Shown in pieces: positions 52,267-62,461 of a stretch of 64,000 nucleotides of DNA. Numbering within the stretch: position 1 is the first letter of the stretch; each line of letters begins with the position of its first letter. The stretch spans positions 372,001 to 436,000 of the forward strand of contig NZ_JALIQS010000001.1 of assembly GCF_024704725.1 (NCBI RefSeq). Direction: 5' to 3'. The position numbers were made by a program, and so were the translations under genes. The stretch comes from Shinella sp. CPCC 101442. Its GTDB lineage: Bacteria; Pseudomonadota; Alphaproteobacteria; Rhizobiales; Rhizobiaceae. A model generated the notes under the pieces. The model did not search any database. It had not been told where the DNA came from and was given only the letters and a program-made list of their open reading frames with translations.

Positions 52267-54975
52267 TCAGTCGTCTTCGGCCGGTTCCGGCGTCTGGAAG
52301 CTGCCGCGCTCGCCCGAGACGATCTCGCGCTTGCCAACATGGTTGGCAGGACCGACCAGGCCTTCCTTCTCCATGCGCTCGACGAGGGACGCAGCCCGGT
52401 TGTAGCCGACGGCAAGGCGGCGCTGGATGTAGGAGGTCGAGCACTTGCGGTCGCGCAGGACAACCTTCACGGCCTTCTCGTAGAGGTCGTCGCCATCCTC
52501 GGCCGCGATGTCGCCCTTGTCGAACACCGCACCGCCGGTTGCCGGCTTCTCGTCTTCCTCTTCCTCCTCGTCAGCGGTGACCGTTTCCAGATATTCCGGA
52601 CGGCCCTGGGCCTTGAGGTGCAGCACGACCTTCTCGACTTCCTCGTCGGAGACGAAGGGGCCGTGCACGCGGGAAATGCGGCCGCCGCCGGCCATATGCA
52701 GCATGTCGCCCTGGCCGAGGAGCTGTTCGGCACCCTGCTCGCCGAGAATGGTGCGGCTGTCGATCTTCGACGTCACCTGGAAGGAGATGCGCGTCGGGAA
52801 GTTGGCCTTGATCGTGCCGGTGATGACGTCGACCGAGGGGCGCTGCGTCGCCATGATCAGGTGGATGCCGGCGGCACGCGCCATCTGGGCCAGACGCTGG
52901 ATCGCACCCTCGATCTCCTTGCCGGCAACCATCATCAGGTCGGCCATCTCGTCGACGATGACGACGATATAGGGCATCGGATCGAGCGAGAGTTCCTGCT
53001 CCTCGTTGATCGCCTCGCCGGTTCCCTTATCGAAGCCGGTCTGGACATTGATGGTGATCGTTTCGCCCTTGTCGCGCGCCGTCGCCACGCGGCTGTTATA
53101 GCCGTCGATATTGCGCACGCCGAGGCGCGACATCTTCCTGTAGCGGTCCTCCATCTCGCGCACCGCCCATTTCAGCGCCATGACGGCCTTCTTGGGATCG
53201 GTGACGACGGGGGTCAGCAGGTGCGGAATGCCGTCATAGATCGACAGTTCCAGCATCTTGGGATCGACCATGATCAGGCGGCACTCTTCCGGGCGGAAGC
53301 GGTAGAGCAGCGAGAGGATCATGGTGTTGATGGCAACGGACTTGCCCGAGCCGGTGGTGCCGGCGACGAGCAGGTGCGGCATCTTCGCGAGTTCCGCGAT
53401 GACGGGTTCGCCGCCGATGGTCTTGCCGAGGCAGAGCGGCAGCTTGAAGCCGGTGCGGGCGAAATCCTGGCTCTCGATCATCTCCCGGAAATAGACCGTT
53501 TCGCGCGTCTGGTTCGGCAGTTCGATGCCGATGACGTTGCGGCCGGGCACGACCGCGACGCGGGCCGAGAGTGCCGACATGGAGCGGGCGATGTCGTCGG
53601 CGAGGCCGATGACGCGCGAGGATTTAACACCCGGCGCAGGCTCGAATTCGTAGAGGGTGACGACCGGACCCGGACGCACATGAATGATCTCGCCGCGGAC
53701 GCCGAAATCTTCCAGCACGCTTTCGAGGAGACCGGCATTCTGCTCCAGCTGTTCCTGCGTCAGAACGAAGCCCACGGTGCGCGGCGGCTCCTGCAGCAGG
53801 TCGCGCGGCGGATACTCGTAGGTATCGCCGGCCGGCGTCGCCAGGGTGACCTGGAACGGCTTGGCGCGCGAAAGCACCGAGGACGGCATTTCGCGCACGG
53901 GTTCGGCAATCGCGACCGGGGATACGGCCGGGACCACGGCGGCGGGCGTCGGCGTGAATTCGAAAACCGGCAGCACGATCTCGGACGCGGTTTCCACGGC
54001 GGGCGCCGGAACAACGACCACAGGCTCGGCTTTCACCTCCGGCACGAGGACGACCGGCTCTGCGGCGGCCATACGGGCAACCGCCGGGCGGCATTCGACG
54101 ACGCGGAAGAGTGCGGCGATCGAGGATGGCTCGTCACGCTTTTCCGACACCGGCACGGGCGCCGGAGCGACCGCGACGGGCGGCGGCATGCGCACGACCG
54201 TAACCGCAGGCGCGGGCTTCATGCGCATCTCGGATGCGTCCTCGTCGGGAACCAGCGTTTCCCAGAAGGCGTGATCAGAAAGATGGGCAAAGCGGGCGAT
54301 CGCCGCGCGCACATCCGCCTTCACCACGGGCTTCGCGATGGCCGATACCGGCGCGGGCATCGGGACGGCCAACCGTGCGACGACGGGCGCGCTCGGCTTG
54401 AACACGACAGCGGCATCGGCCGGCGCACCGGTCGTGCCGGCGGCGACCACCGCCTGGACCAGCGGCGGGGCAGGTTCGGCCGGCGCGGGCGCGGCGGCTT
54501 CCGCCTGCTTCTCCTCGAAGCGGCGACGACGGTCGTCAAGGGCTTCGCGCAGGCGCTGGAGAAGCTCGGCCTGGCTGAGCTGGGGCGTCAGGGTGGGTTG
54601 GGGTGTCTGCACTGCTTGTTCTATCGTGTTGACGGCGGGTTCAGCCTGCTGCCTCTCTTCGGCGGCGGCTTCCTCGATCCTGGCGGCGACCTTGTCGGGC
54701 GTGCGGGTGAAACGCACGTTCGGGGCCATGTAGAAATGACTTTCCCAGCTGCCATCGGAAAATTGGCCGGGATCGTAGCTGCGCAGTGCCGGCGAGCGGA
54801 ACCTCGGATGATAGGCCTCGTCGTTCGCCACCGGCTCTTCAGCCGCGTGCCAGTCTTCCACCTCCGGCGCCACATCGGGCAAGGCATTGTTTTCGTAGGG
54901 GTGCTGCAACGTTTGATCGTCGCTTTCCCCTTCGGTTTCGAGGATGGGATAGAAGTTTGTTCTGGAAATACGCAT
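52267..54975 (-). CDS. ftsK: DNA translocase FtsK, soluble-type (no N-terminal membrane domain)
   Basis: A 902-residue DNA motor. The first about 410 residues are a low-complexity Pro/Ala/Val/Glu linker with no transmembrane helix, unlike full FtsK with four. Then come the alpha domain ([40 protein letters not shown]), the RecA-like beta domain with Walker [16 protein letters not shown] and Walker [14 protein letters not shown], and the gamma domain ([40 protein letters not shown]) that reads KOPS sites. Many rhizobia carry such an extra FtsK/SpoIIIE-like protein next to the membrane-bound one. It ends in EPAEDD and is transcribed alone. Confidence 0.9.
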   Translation of the reverse strand: MRISRTNFYPILETEGESDDQTLQHPYENNALPDVAPEVEDWHAAEEPVANDEAYHPRFRSPALRSYDPGQFSDGSWESHFYMAPNVRFTRTPDKVAARIEEAAAEERQQAEPAVNTIEQAVQTPQPTLTPQLSQAELLQRLREALDDRRRRFEEKQAEAAAPAPAEPAPPLVQAVVAAGTTGAPADAAVVFKPSAPVVARLAVPMPAPVSAIAKPVVKADVRAAIARFAHLSDHAFWETLVPDEDASEMRMKPAPAVTVVRMPPPVAVAPAPVPVSEKRDEPSSIAALFRVVECRPAVARMAAAEPVVLVPEVKAEPVVVVPAPAVETASEIVLPVFEFTPTPAAVVPAVSPVAIAEPVREMPSSVLSRAKPFQVTLATPAGDTYEYPPRDLLQEPPRTVGFVLTQEQLEQNAGLLESVLEDFGVRGEIIHVRPGPVVTLYEFEPAPGVKSSRVIGLADDIARSMSALSARVAVVPGRNVIGIELPNQTRETVYFREMIESQDFARTGFKLPLCLGKTIGGEPVIAELAKMPHLLVAGTTGSGKSVAINTMILSLLYRFRPEECRLIMVDPKMLELSIYDGIPHLLTPVVTDPKKAVMALKWAVREMEDRYRKMSRLGVRNIDGYNSRVATARDKGETITINVQTGFDKGTGEAINEEQELSLDPMPYIVVIVDEMADLMMVAGKEIEGAIQRLAQMARAAGIHLIMATQRPSVDVITGTIKANFPTRISFQVTSKIDSRTILGEQGAEQLLGQGDMLHMAGGGRISRVHGPFVSDEEVEKVVLHLKAQGRPEYLETVTADEEEEEDEKPATGGAVFDKGDIAAEDGDDLYEKAVKVVLRDRKCSTSYIQRRLAVGYNRAASLVERMEKEGLVGPANHVGKREIVSGERGSFQTPEPAEDD

Positions 54976-55082
54976 GAACCTGCACACTCGACGATCATTG
55001 CCGATAGGGATGCGTAGATGGTTAGGAAATGAAGGTTAACAATGTCTTTGGAACGGACGGAAATCGTGTTTCCGCTCCCGTT

Positions 55083-56150
<1,068 letters not shown>

Positions 56151-56161
56151 GGGAAACCCTT

Positions 56162-56992
56162 TCAGCCTTTGACCGCGCCGGCCGTCAGGCCCTGCACGAG
56201 ATAGCGCTGGATGAGGAGGAAGAAGAGGCAGGCCGGGATAAGCGCAAGCACGCCCGCCGCCATCATCTGCCCGAAATCGACCGAGAATTTCGAAACGAAG
56301 GTGAGCAGCCCGACCGGAAAGGTCGAGGCATCGTTGCCGGAGATCAGCATCAGCGCGAAGAGCAACTCGCTCCAGGCGGCCGTGAAGACGAAGCCGAGGG
56401 TGGCGGCGATGCCGGGCAGCGTCAGCGGCAGGATGATCTGGCGGAAGGCGACGAACTGCGTGGCGCCGTCGATCATCGCCGCCTCCTCCAGGTCCTTCGG
56501 AATGCCGTCGAAGAAGGACTGCATGAGGAAGGTCGCGAAGGGCACGTTGAAGGCGGTGTAGACGATGACGAGGCCGGTGAGGCTGTTCGTAAGCCCAAGC
56601 GGCGAGAGCATCTTGAAGATCGGGGCGACCAGCATCACCAGGGGGAACATCTGGGTGACCAGCATCAGGGCGACGATCCAGTATTTCGCCCGGAACTGGA
56701 AGCGCGACAGCGCGTAGCCGGCGAGCGAGGCGAGGACGGTCACCGTTATCGCCGTGGAACCCGCGACGATGAGGCTGTTCTTGAAAAAGGTCGGGAAGGC
56801 GCTGTGTGCGATGACGAAGGCATAGTGGTCGAAGGTCGTGCGCGACGGCCACATGCGCACGCCTTCGCTGTAGAGCAGGTCGTTCGGCGTCACCGAGACC
56901 TTCAGCAGCCAGAACAGCGGGAAGAGCGCGAAGACGATATAGGCGAGGATCGCGAGGCGATGCAGGATGGTGAGGACGGGTCTGCTTCTCAT
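56162..56992 (-). CDS. Sugar-type ABC transporter permease (UgpE/MalG family)
   Basis: A 276-residue permease with six hydrophobic segments and the CUT1 EAA loop (KDLEEAAMIDGATQFVAFRQ, IILPLTLPGIAATLGFVFTA) near the middle. It pairs with the permease encoded just upstream; they are 4 bp apart. The N-terminal MRSRPVLTILHRLAILAYIV and PNDLLYSEGVRMWPSRTTFD are usual for MalG-type proteins. Confidence 0.92.
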   Translation of the reverse strand: MRSRPVLTILHRLAILAYIVFALFPLFWLLKVSVTPNDLLYSEGVRMWPSRTTFDHYAFVIAHSAFPTFFKNSLIVAGSTAITVTVLASLAGYALSRFQFRAKYWIVALMLVTQMFPLVMLVAPIFKMLSPLGLTNSLTGLVIVYTAFNVPFATFLMQSFFDGIPKDLEEAAMIDGATQFVAFRQIILPLTLPGIAATLGFVFTAAWSELLFALMLISGNDASTFPVGLLTFVSKFSVDFGQMMAAGVLALIPACLFFLLIQRYLVQGLTAGAVKG

Positions 56993-56996
56993 GGCA

Positions 56997-57920
56997 TCAC
57001 CCCTTGTTCAGCAGCGTCTGCCGCAGCAGCACGATCAGCAGCGAATAGACGAGTAGAAGGACGAGCAGCACGAGGGCGATTGCCGAGGCGTAGCCGAAGT
57101 CGAGCCGTTTGAAGGCCTGCGTGAAGATGTAGCTTGCAACGATCTGCGTGCGGTCCGCCGGTCCGCCATTGGTCATGACGATGATCAAGTCGGCGAAGTT
57201 GGAGACCCAGACCGTGCGCAAGAGAACGGTGATGGCGATGGTGGGCGCCAGGAACGGCAGCGTGATCGAGACGAAGCGCTGTACCGGCCCCGCCCCATCT
57301 ATGCTCGCGGCCTCATAGAGATCGCGCGGGATCGCCTGAAGTGCGGCCAGCAGCGTGATCGCGAAGAAGGGAATGCCCCACCAGACATTGGCGGCGATCG
57401 GCCCCCACATGGCGAGATGCGGATCGGAGAGGATGTTGTTCGGCGCATCGAGAATGCCGAGCGCATGGAGCCAGTGCGGCAGCGGACCGATGACCGGATT
57501 GAACATCCACGCCCAGTTGAGACCGGCCAGGAAGCTCGGCACCGCCCAGGGCAGAAACACCAGCGCCTGCACGAGGCCGCGACCGGCGAAGGGCTTGTCG
57601 AGCAAAAGCGCGAGGATGAGCCCGAAGATGAACTGCAGGAAGACCGAAGCCCCCGTCCACCACAGCGTGTTGCGCAACGCCCGGAAAAAGGCCTGGTCCT
57701 GCCCGAGCGCGCGAAAATGATCGAGCCCGATGAAGCCGCCGGAAAACGGGTTGAGCAGCTGGATATCCCGGAAGGCATAGGAAATGCCGAGCGCCAGCGG
57801 CACCAGCATGACGCCGATGATCAGGACAAGCGCGGGCGCGCTGTAAAGATAGGGTTCCGACGCATCGGCGATCCGCTTCCGGAGCGGTTTTGCGGCGTGC
57901 GGATGGGCAGCAAAGGTCAT
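56997..57920 (-). CDS. Sugar-type ABC transporter permease (UgpA/MalF family)
   Basis: A 307-residue permease. It has a basic N-terminus, a first helix (YSAPALVLIIGVMLVPLALG), the NTLWWTGASVFLQFIFGLIL segment, ALVFLPWAVPSFLAGLNWAW, and the EAA loop (RDLYEAASIDGAGPVQRFVS, ITLPFLAPTIAITVLL). It follows the binding-protein gene after a 146-bp gap holding a perfect hairpin and a dispersed repeat. Confidence 0.92.
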   Translation of the reverse strand: MTFAAHPHAAKPLRKRIADASEPYLYSAPALVLIIGVMLVPLALGISYAFRDIQLLNPFSGGFIGLDHFRALGQDQAFFRALRNTLWWTGASVFLQFIFGLILALLLDKPFAGRGLVQALVFLPWAVPSFLAGLNWAWMFNPVIGPLPHWLHALGILDAPNNILSDPHLAMWGPIAANVWWGIPFFAITLLAALQAIPRDLYEAASIDGAGPVQRFVSITLPFLAPTIAITVLLRTVWVSNFADLIIVMTNGGPADRTQIVASYIFTQAFKRLDFGYASAIALVLLVLLLVYSLLIVLLRQTLLNKG

Positions 57921-57944
57921 CGTCTCGCTTCCCTTGGGGCCTTT

Positions 57945-57991
57945 AAGCGATTCCGGGCGCGAAATCGCTGCGCACTTTGCCGGAATTGCTT
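57945..57991. repeat. Dispersed intergenic palindromic repeat, copy B
   Basis: AAGCGATTCCGGGCGCGAAA then TCGCTGCGCACTTTGCCGGA and ATTGCTT; ends form the inverted repeat AAGC-ATTCCGG / CCGGAATTGCTT. It aligns with copy A at 43487-43536. It lies between the binding-protein and permease genes. Confidence 0.65.
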
Positions 57992-58023
57992 GAGGTGGCG
58001 GGGCGTTTCAAAAGGGTGAATGT

Positions 58024-58055
58024 CTCCGGGCGGAGCCTCGTATCTCCGCCCGGAG
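58024..58055 (-). other. Intercistronic stem-loop after binding-protein gene
   Basis: Perfect 12-bp stem CTCCGGGCGGAG / CTCCGCCCGGAG with an 8-nt loop, 12 bp past the binding-protein stop, no U-run. It is the longest of four such hairpins in the window. Confidence 0.75.
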
Positions 58056-58066
58056 TTTCCTCAGGC

Positions 58067-59326
58067 CTATTTCTTGGCGAGGAACTTCTGCTGCGCCTTG
58101 GTCAGGTAGTCGGCCCACTGGTTGGCGAGGTCTTCCGGCGTGATATCGCCGAGAAGCGCCTCCTGCGTGGTCTTGATCGCCATGGAATCCTTGAAGAAGG
58201 CGAATTCCTCGAGGTAGGTCGGCATGACGGTCAGCACGACATCCTTATCGGCAAGCTCGTCGAACCAGCCCTTGAACTGCTCGCTGGCATAGAACGGGTC
58301 TTTTTCCGCCGACTTGTGAACCGGCAGCGCGCCGGTGCGCTTGTTCCACTCGATGTTGCCCTCGGGGCTTTCCAGCGCCTCGATGAGCTTCCAGGACAGG
58401 TCCTTGTTCTGGCTGGAGGACAACATCGACCAGCCGGCGAAGCCGATCGTCGTGAAGGCCTTGCCGCTCGGCCCCTTCGGCATGGTGGTGACGCCGAAGT
58501 CTTCCGGCTTCATGCGTTCCGCGATGGCGATGAGCGCATCCGGGTCCTGGTCGAGGAAGGCGCAGGTGCCGCCGTAGAAGCCGGCAACGATTTCGTTGAA
58601 GCCCCAGTTGACGCTGTCCTTCGGTGCTAGACCCTTCTTGTAGAGATCGATGACCCAGGTCAGGCCCTTGACCCAGCCTTCCTCGTTCATCGTCGAGGTG
58701 CCGTCTTCGTTGAAGAATTTGTTGGAGCCGGCCATCGTTGCGCCGAACATCACCCAGCCGTTCAGGCCGCCCGGACCGCCGCGAAGGCAATACCCCGACT
58801 TGCCGGGCAGCTTGGCCACGGCTTCCGACGCCTTGACGAAATCGTCCATGGTCTTCGGTGGCTCGGAAACCCCGGCCTCGGCGAGCAGCTTCTTGTTGTA
58901 GAACATGGCGCGCAGGTAGAAGCCGTAGGGCAGCATGTAGGCGGTGTCGTTGACGTCGCGGCCGAGTTCCAGCGCACGTTCGGTCAGGCCGCCGGTATGC
59001 TCCCACGTCTTCAGATAGGGTTCGAGGCTTTCGAGCATGCCGTTATTGGCATAGAGCGACAGCCAGGTGTCGGGCATTTCCATGACGTCAGGCACTTCCC
59101 CGGCCGAGACCATGGTGGCGAACTTCTGGAACGCCTCGCCCCAGGGCAGCGAGATGATCTCGACCTTGGTGCCGGGGTTCGCAGCTTCGAACTTGCCCAC
59201 GATGGATTTCAGCGTCTCGGTGCGCTCGGGGCTGGTGATCACCTCGACCAGCTTCAGCGTCGTATCGGCCAGCGCGCTCGTCGCCATCAACGAGGTGAGC
59301 AGGGCTGCGGTCAAAAGTCTCTTCAT
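58067..59326 (-). CDS. Extracellular solute-binding protein, family 1 (sugar type)
   Basis: A 419-residue receptor. Signal peptide MKRLLTAALLTSLMATSALA; then family-1 features: TLKLVEVITSPERTETLKSI, VGKFEAANPGTKVEIISLPW, EVPDVMEMPDTWLSLYANNG, and the late DKDVVLTVMPTYLEEFAFFK. GAGGGAAC precedes the ATG. It sits between the PLP-enzyme gene and the two permeases in one operon. A substrate processed by that enzyme, such as a sulfur amino acid or conjugate, is conceivable but unproven; CUT1 receptors usually take sugars. Confidence 0.9.
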   Translation of the reverse strand: MKRLLTAALLTSLMATSALADTTLKLVEVITSPERTETLKSIVGKFEAANPGTKVEIISLPWGEAFQKFATMVSAGEVPDVMEMPDTWLSLYANNGMLESLEPYLKTWEHTGGLTERALELGRDVNDTAYMLPYGFYLRAMFYNKKLLAEAGVSEPPKTMDDFVKASEAVAKLPGKSGYCLRGGPGGLNGWVMFGATMAGSNKFFNEDGTSTMNEEGWVKGLTWVIDLYKKGLAPKDSVNWGFNEIVAGFYGGTCAFLDQDPDALIAIAERMKPEDFGVTTMPKGPSGKAFTTIGFAGWSMLSSSQNKDLSWKLIEALESPEGNIEWNKRTGALPVHKSAEKDPFYASEQFKGWFDELADKDVVLTVMPTYLEEFAFFKDSMAIKTTQEALLGDITPEDLANQWADYLTKAQQKFLAKK

Positions 59327-59364
59327 GGTCGTTCCCTCTTTTCTGGTTGCTTCGGATTTTGACG

Positions 59365-60537
59365 TCAGGCTTCGGTCGCGGCTGAGATCGCCGTTTCCAG
59401 ATCACTCCACAGAGCCTCGGTTCCCTCCAGGCCGATATGGAGACGCACGGACCGCGCGTGGATGCCGAAGGCATGCGCGGAATTGGGCTGGGCCTTCTGC
59501 TCCAGCACGACCTCGCCCGGCACGATCAGGCTCTCGTGCCCGCCCCAGGAGACGCCGAGCTTGAAGAGCTTGAGGCGATCGGCAAAGGCGCGGATATCCA
59601 CGCCCTCGCGGAAGATGAAGGAAAACAGGCCGGATGTGCCGTTAAGGCCCGGCGGCAGGCGATTGGCGAGCGCGGGATGGCAGACCGTCTCGACGACATC
59701 GAGCGCCTGCAGGCGCCTGGCGATCTCGAGCCCCGCAGCCTCGTGCGCCTTCATGCGGATCGGCAGGGTTCGAAGGCCGCGGATCAGCAGCCAGGCATCG
59801 AAGGGCGACAGCTTCCCGCCGAGATAAGGATAGGCCTCCGCGCGGATGCGGCCGACCAGTTCCTTCGATCCGGTGACGATGCCCGCGACGACGTCGCTGT
59901 GGCCGCCAAGATATTTCGAGGCCGAATGCAGCACGAGATCGACGCCGAGCGTCAGCGGGCGCTGGAAGATCGGGCTTGCCCAGCTGTTGTCGATGACGCT
60001 GACGACGCCGTGGCGCTTGGCGAGTGCGGCGAGCGCGCCGACGTCGTGCGCCTCCATCACCCAGCTCGTCGGGCTTTCGAGATAGAGCAGCTTGGCGCCC
60101 GGCAGGGCTTTGGCCACCGCCTCCTCGTCGCGCCCGTCGACATAGGTCACCTCGATCTTCATGCGTTTCAGATGCGTGCCGAACAGGCGGAAGGCATCCG
60201 GGTAGCAATGACGGACGGCAACGATGCGGTCGCCCGGTTCAACGAAAGAGAGCACGGTGGAGGAGATCGCCGCCATGCCGCTGGCAAAGCCCAGCGCATC
60301 CTCGCCGCCTTCAAGCTTGGCCAGCATTTCTTCGAAGGCGCGCACCGTCGGGTTGAGGCCGCGTGTGTAGATCGGCCGCACGATCTCGCCGCGATAGGCG
60401 GCGACCATCTCGTCATAGCTGCCGAAGGTGAAGAGCGAGGTCTGCACGATCGGCGGCACCACCGCCTCGAAGGCGTTCGCCTCGTCATGGGCGACGATGA
60501 GGGAGGCAAAGTCGAACGGATCGGCTCCGTTGGTCAT
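59365..60537 (-). CDS. PLP-dependent Cys/Met metabolism enzyme (cystathionine beta/gamma-lyase family)
   Basis: A 390-residue fold-type I PLP enzyme of the cystathionine-synthase/lyase family. The cofactor lysine is in LHSASKYLGGHSDVVAG, with the YTRGLNPTVRAFEEMLAKLE, EGGEDALGFASGMAAISSTV and YLESPTSWVMEAHDVGALAA family blocks, and SLGG-like ending GVSWGGHESLIV. Whether it is a lyase (beta or gamma) or a synthase is not clear from the motifs. Its ATG overlaps the regulator stop as ATGA, with AAGGAAA upstream. A gene in this class inside a sugar-type importer operon is unusual. Confidence 0.9.
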   Translation of the reverse strand: MTNGADPFDFASLIVAHDEANAFEAVVPPIVQTSLFTFGSYDEMVAAYRGEIVRPIYTRGLNPTVRAFEEMLAKLEGGEDALGFASGMAAISSTVLSFVEPGDRIVAVRHCYPDAFRLFGTHLKRMKIEVTYVDGRDEEAVAKALPGAKLLYLESPTSWVMEAHDVGALAALAKRHGVVSVIDNSWASPIFQRPLTLGVDLVLHSASKYLGGHSDVVAGIVTGSKELVGRIRAEAYPYLGGKLSPFDAWLLIRGLRTLPIRMKAHEAAGLEIARRLQALDVVETVCHPALANRLPPGLNGTSGLFSFIFREGVDIRAFADRLKLFKLGVSWGGHESLIVPGEVVLEQKAQPNSAHAFGIHARSVRLHIGLEGTEALWSDLETAISAATEA

Positions 60538-61256
60538 CGGGACATTTCCTTGATGTCTTCCTCGACGACGTCGAGAATCTTGAGGGTTTCGATGCGCGCG
60601 GTCTCGGGGTCCTGCGCGGCGATCGCATTGAAGAGCGTGCGGTGGAACGGGAAGGAGCGCCGGGCGAAATCCTGCCGGTCGAACGGTTCTTCCCAGAAAC
60701 GCTCGAAGGCATCGCGCATCTGTTCCAGAAGCTGCCTGAACAGCGGGTTGTGCGTCGCGTCGTAGATGGCGAGGTGGAAGGCGAGGTCTTCCGGGCCGGA
60801 CGTGCCCTTGGCAATATGGACCCGCTCCATCTCGTCGAGCTTTTCCTCGATGATGACGAGATCTTCGGCCGTACGGCGCCGCGCCGCCACCATGTTCGCC
60901 TCGCATTCGATGCCGCGGCGAACTTCCAGCGTCTGAAGAAGGATGTCGCGCAGATGCGCGGCATCGAAGGAGAGCGGCATGTGCACGGTCGCCGTGGTGA
61001 TCGGCTTCAGGAGATAGGTGCCGCTGCCCTTGCGGCTTTCGATGACGCCGAGCGCCTGGAAATGGCGGATCGCCTCGCGGATCGTCGAACGCCCGACCAC
61101 AAGCGCCGCCATCAGCTCGCGCTCGGCCGGCAGCCGGTCGCCCGCCTTCAGGCTTGCCCGGTCGATGTAGGAGGCCAGCGCCTCCGTCACCTGCCGCGCA
61201 CGGTCGATGGGCGGCAACGGCGCTATCTGCGGCCTGCTGCTCGGTTCCGCTGGCAT
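60534..61256 (-). CDS. GntR/FadR-family transcriptional regulator
   Basis: A 240-residue regulator. The winged helix is at about residues 16-85 (RARQVTEALASYIDRASLKA, GDRLPAERELMAALVVGRST, IREAIRHFQALGVIESRKGS), and the FCD ligand domain follows (LEVRRGIECEANMVAARRRT, DLAFHLAIYDATHNPLFRQL, FHRTLFNAIAAQDPETARIE) with metal-binding His/Asp typical of the group. Starts at 61304 and 61322 would place the operator inside the coding region; the ATG at 61256, with AGGGGA upstream, is therefore preferred. It heads the operon with the PLP enzyme and importer, and likely controls it. Confidence 0.92.
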   Translation of the reverse strand: MPAEPSSRPQIAPLPPIDRARQVTEALASYIDRASLKAGDRLPAERELMAALVVGRSTIREAIRHFQALGVIESRKGSGTYLLKPITTATVHMPLSFDAAHLRDILLQTLEVRRGIECEANMVAARRRTAEDLVIIEEKLDEMERVHIAKGTSGPEDLAFHLAIYDATHNPLFRQLLEQMRDAFERFWEEPFDRQDFARRSFPFHRTLFNAIAAQDPETARIETLKILDVVEEDIKEMSR

Positions 61257-61289
61257 GACGCCAATTCCCCTGTTTGATGTCAGCTTCTC

Positions 61290-61307
61290 AAATTGGTCTG
61301 ACATCTT
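61290..61307 (-). promoter_or_regulatory. FadR-subfamily GntR operator upstream of the regulator
   Basis: AAATTGGTCTGACATCTT contains the TTGGTCTGAC core of operators used by FadR-subfamily regulators (LldR/PdhR-like ATTGGTCTGACCAAT), with a degenerate right half. It is 34 bp before the preferred start, which fits autoregulation. Confidence 0.55.
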
Positions 61308-61373
61308 AGCATTATGCGACACCCCTCCCCTGTCAAGAGGTTAGTCATCGGCAAGCAGGCTGATCACCCATGA

Positions 61374-61406
61374 AAAAGCAAAAGGCCGATCCATGCGGAT
61401 CGGCCT
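61374..61406 (-). terminator. Intrinsic terminator after ATP-grasp gene
   Basis: AGGCCGATCC and GGATCGGCCT form a perfect 10-bp stem with a 4-nt loop, followed by TTTTGCTTTTT in the minus-strand transcript, 28 bp past the stop. Confidence 0.85.
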
Positions 61407-61434
61407 GTCAGCAAGGGCAAGTAGGCGGTTTGGA

Positions 61435-62373
61435 TCAGGCAGCGTTGGGGATCTTGAAGCCGAGGGTCCATTTCTCGCCGAGCAGGCGATCATAGTCCGC
61501 CGGATCGAACCGCATGAACCCGCCGTCCGGATAGAGCGTCACTTCCCCGAGCCGAACCCAGTCGTCGCTGGCATAGAGATCGATCCTGAGGAAATCGAAA
61601 TCACGCCCGACCGCCTCGACGATGCGCATCATCTCGTCGAATCGCGCGGGCTTCGGCACCTCGCCCGGATACGCCTCGAGATAGTCCGGATCATGGAGCG
61701 GCAGGCGGACCCAGTCCGGCGTGTAGTGGCAGGCATAGCCCTTGCCGTCGACGCGCATGTTCACCTCGATATGCGAAACGACACCATCGAAGGTGAAGAA
61801 GCGATAATCCCACGGCACGCCGCCATCGACAACCAGCATTGCCTCGATCAGGACCTGCGGCTCAACCGCGCTGTAGGCCCATTCACGATTGTAATGCGCG
61901 TGATCGAGCTTCAGCCAGGCCGGCGCCGGATTGTCTTCGAGAAGGCGACGTATGTCCGCTTGCGTGTAGAGGAACCGGCCCTGCGTGCTCGCATGGGTCG
62001 GCTTCACCACCGCCGGCAGCGACACCTTCGTCCAGTCCACCGCCGCTAGGTCGGTTCCGACCCAGTAGGTCGGCGTCACATAGGCGTGACCGAGCTTTTC
62101 CGCGACGAAGGCTTTCACGCCCGCCTTGTCGACCAGCATGGCGTAGATCGGCTTGCGATCGTAGAGCTTGCGCGCCTGAACCTTCTCGCAGAACGTCCGG
62201 GGACGATCGATGTCGGGCCATTCGCCCTTGATGACCCAGTATTTCAGCTTCAGGTAAAGTTTATCCGGCAGCGGCGCAATCACGCGCCAGATCAGATGGT
62301 GAAACATCTGCTTGAGCGACCGCGACTGGGAGCCGGGAATAAGGAATGTCTCCTCGCGGACCGGTTTCTCCAT
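61435..62373 (-). CDS. ATP-grasp-type polysaccharide biosynthesis protein (TupA-like)
   Basis: A 312-residue protein with the TupA-like ATP-grasp pattern often annotated as glycosyltransferase in capsule and O-antigen loci: LKYWVIKGEWPDIDRPRTFC, EKVQARKLYDRKPIYAMLVD, LPAVVKPTHASTQGRFLYTQ, AHYNREWAYSAVEPQVLIEA, and the metal-site end FDFLRIDLYASDDWVRLGEV with TLYPDGGFMRF. GAGG 6 nt before the ATG at 62373 sets the start. It probably joins an amino acid or similar group onto a polysaccharide. It is divergent from a flippase gene, suggesting a surface-polysaccharide locus that continues past the window. Confidence 0.82.
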   Translation of the reverse strand: MEKPVREETFLIPGSQSRSLKQMFHHLIWRVIAPLPDKLYLKLKYWVIKGEWPDIDRPRTFCEKVQARKLYDRKPIYAMLVDKAGVKAFVAEKLGHAYVTPTYWVGTDLAAVDWTKVSLPAVVKPTHASTQGRFLYTQADIRRLLEDNPAPAWLKLDHAHYNREWAYSAVEPQVLIEAMLVVDGGVPWDYRFFTFDGVVSHIEVNMRVDGKGYACHYTPDWVRLPLHDPDYLEAYPGEVPKPARFDEMMRIVEAVGRDFDFLRIDLYASDDWVRLGEVTLYPDGGFMRFDPADYDRLLGEKWTLGFKIPNAA

Positions 62374-62461
62374 GATCGCCTCAGATACCTTTATTTTGCC
62401 GTCCCCCACCAATGCCCGGCTTTATTTAATTCAAAGTTATCTTTTCGTGAGAAAAGGGCGA

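Noticed and set aside
52264-55017. A 917-codon plus-strand frame across ftsK
   Set aside because: Antisense to FtsK, which has intact Walker and gamma-domain motifs; the frame is Arg/His/Asp-rich without domains.
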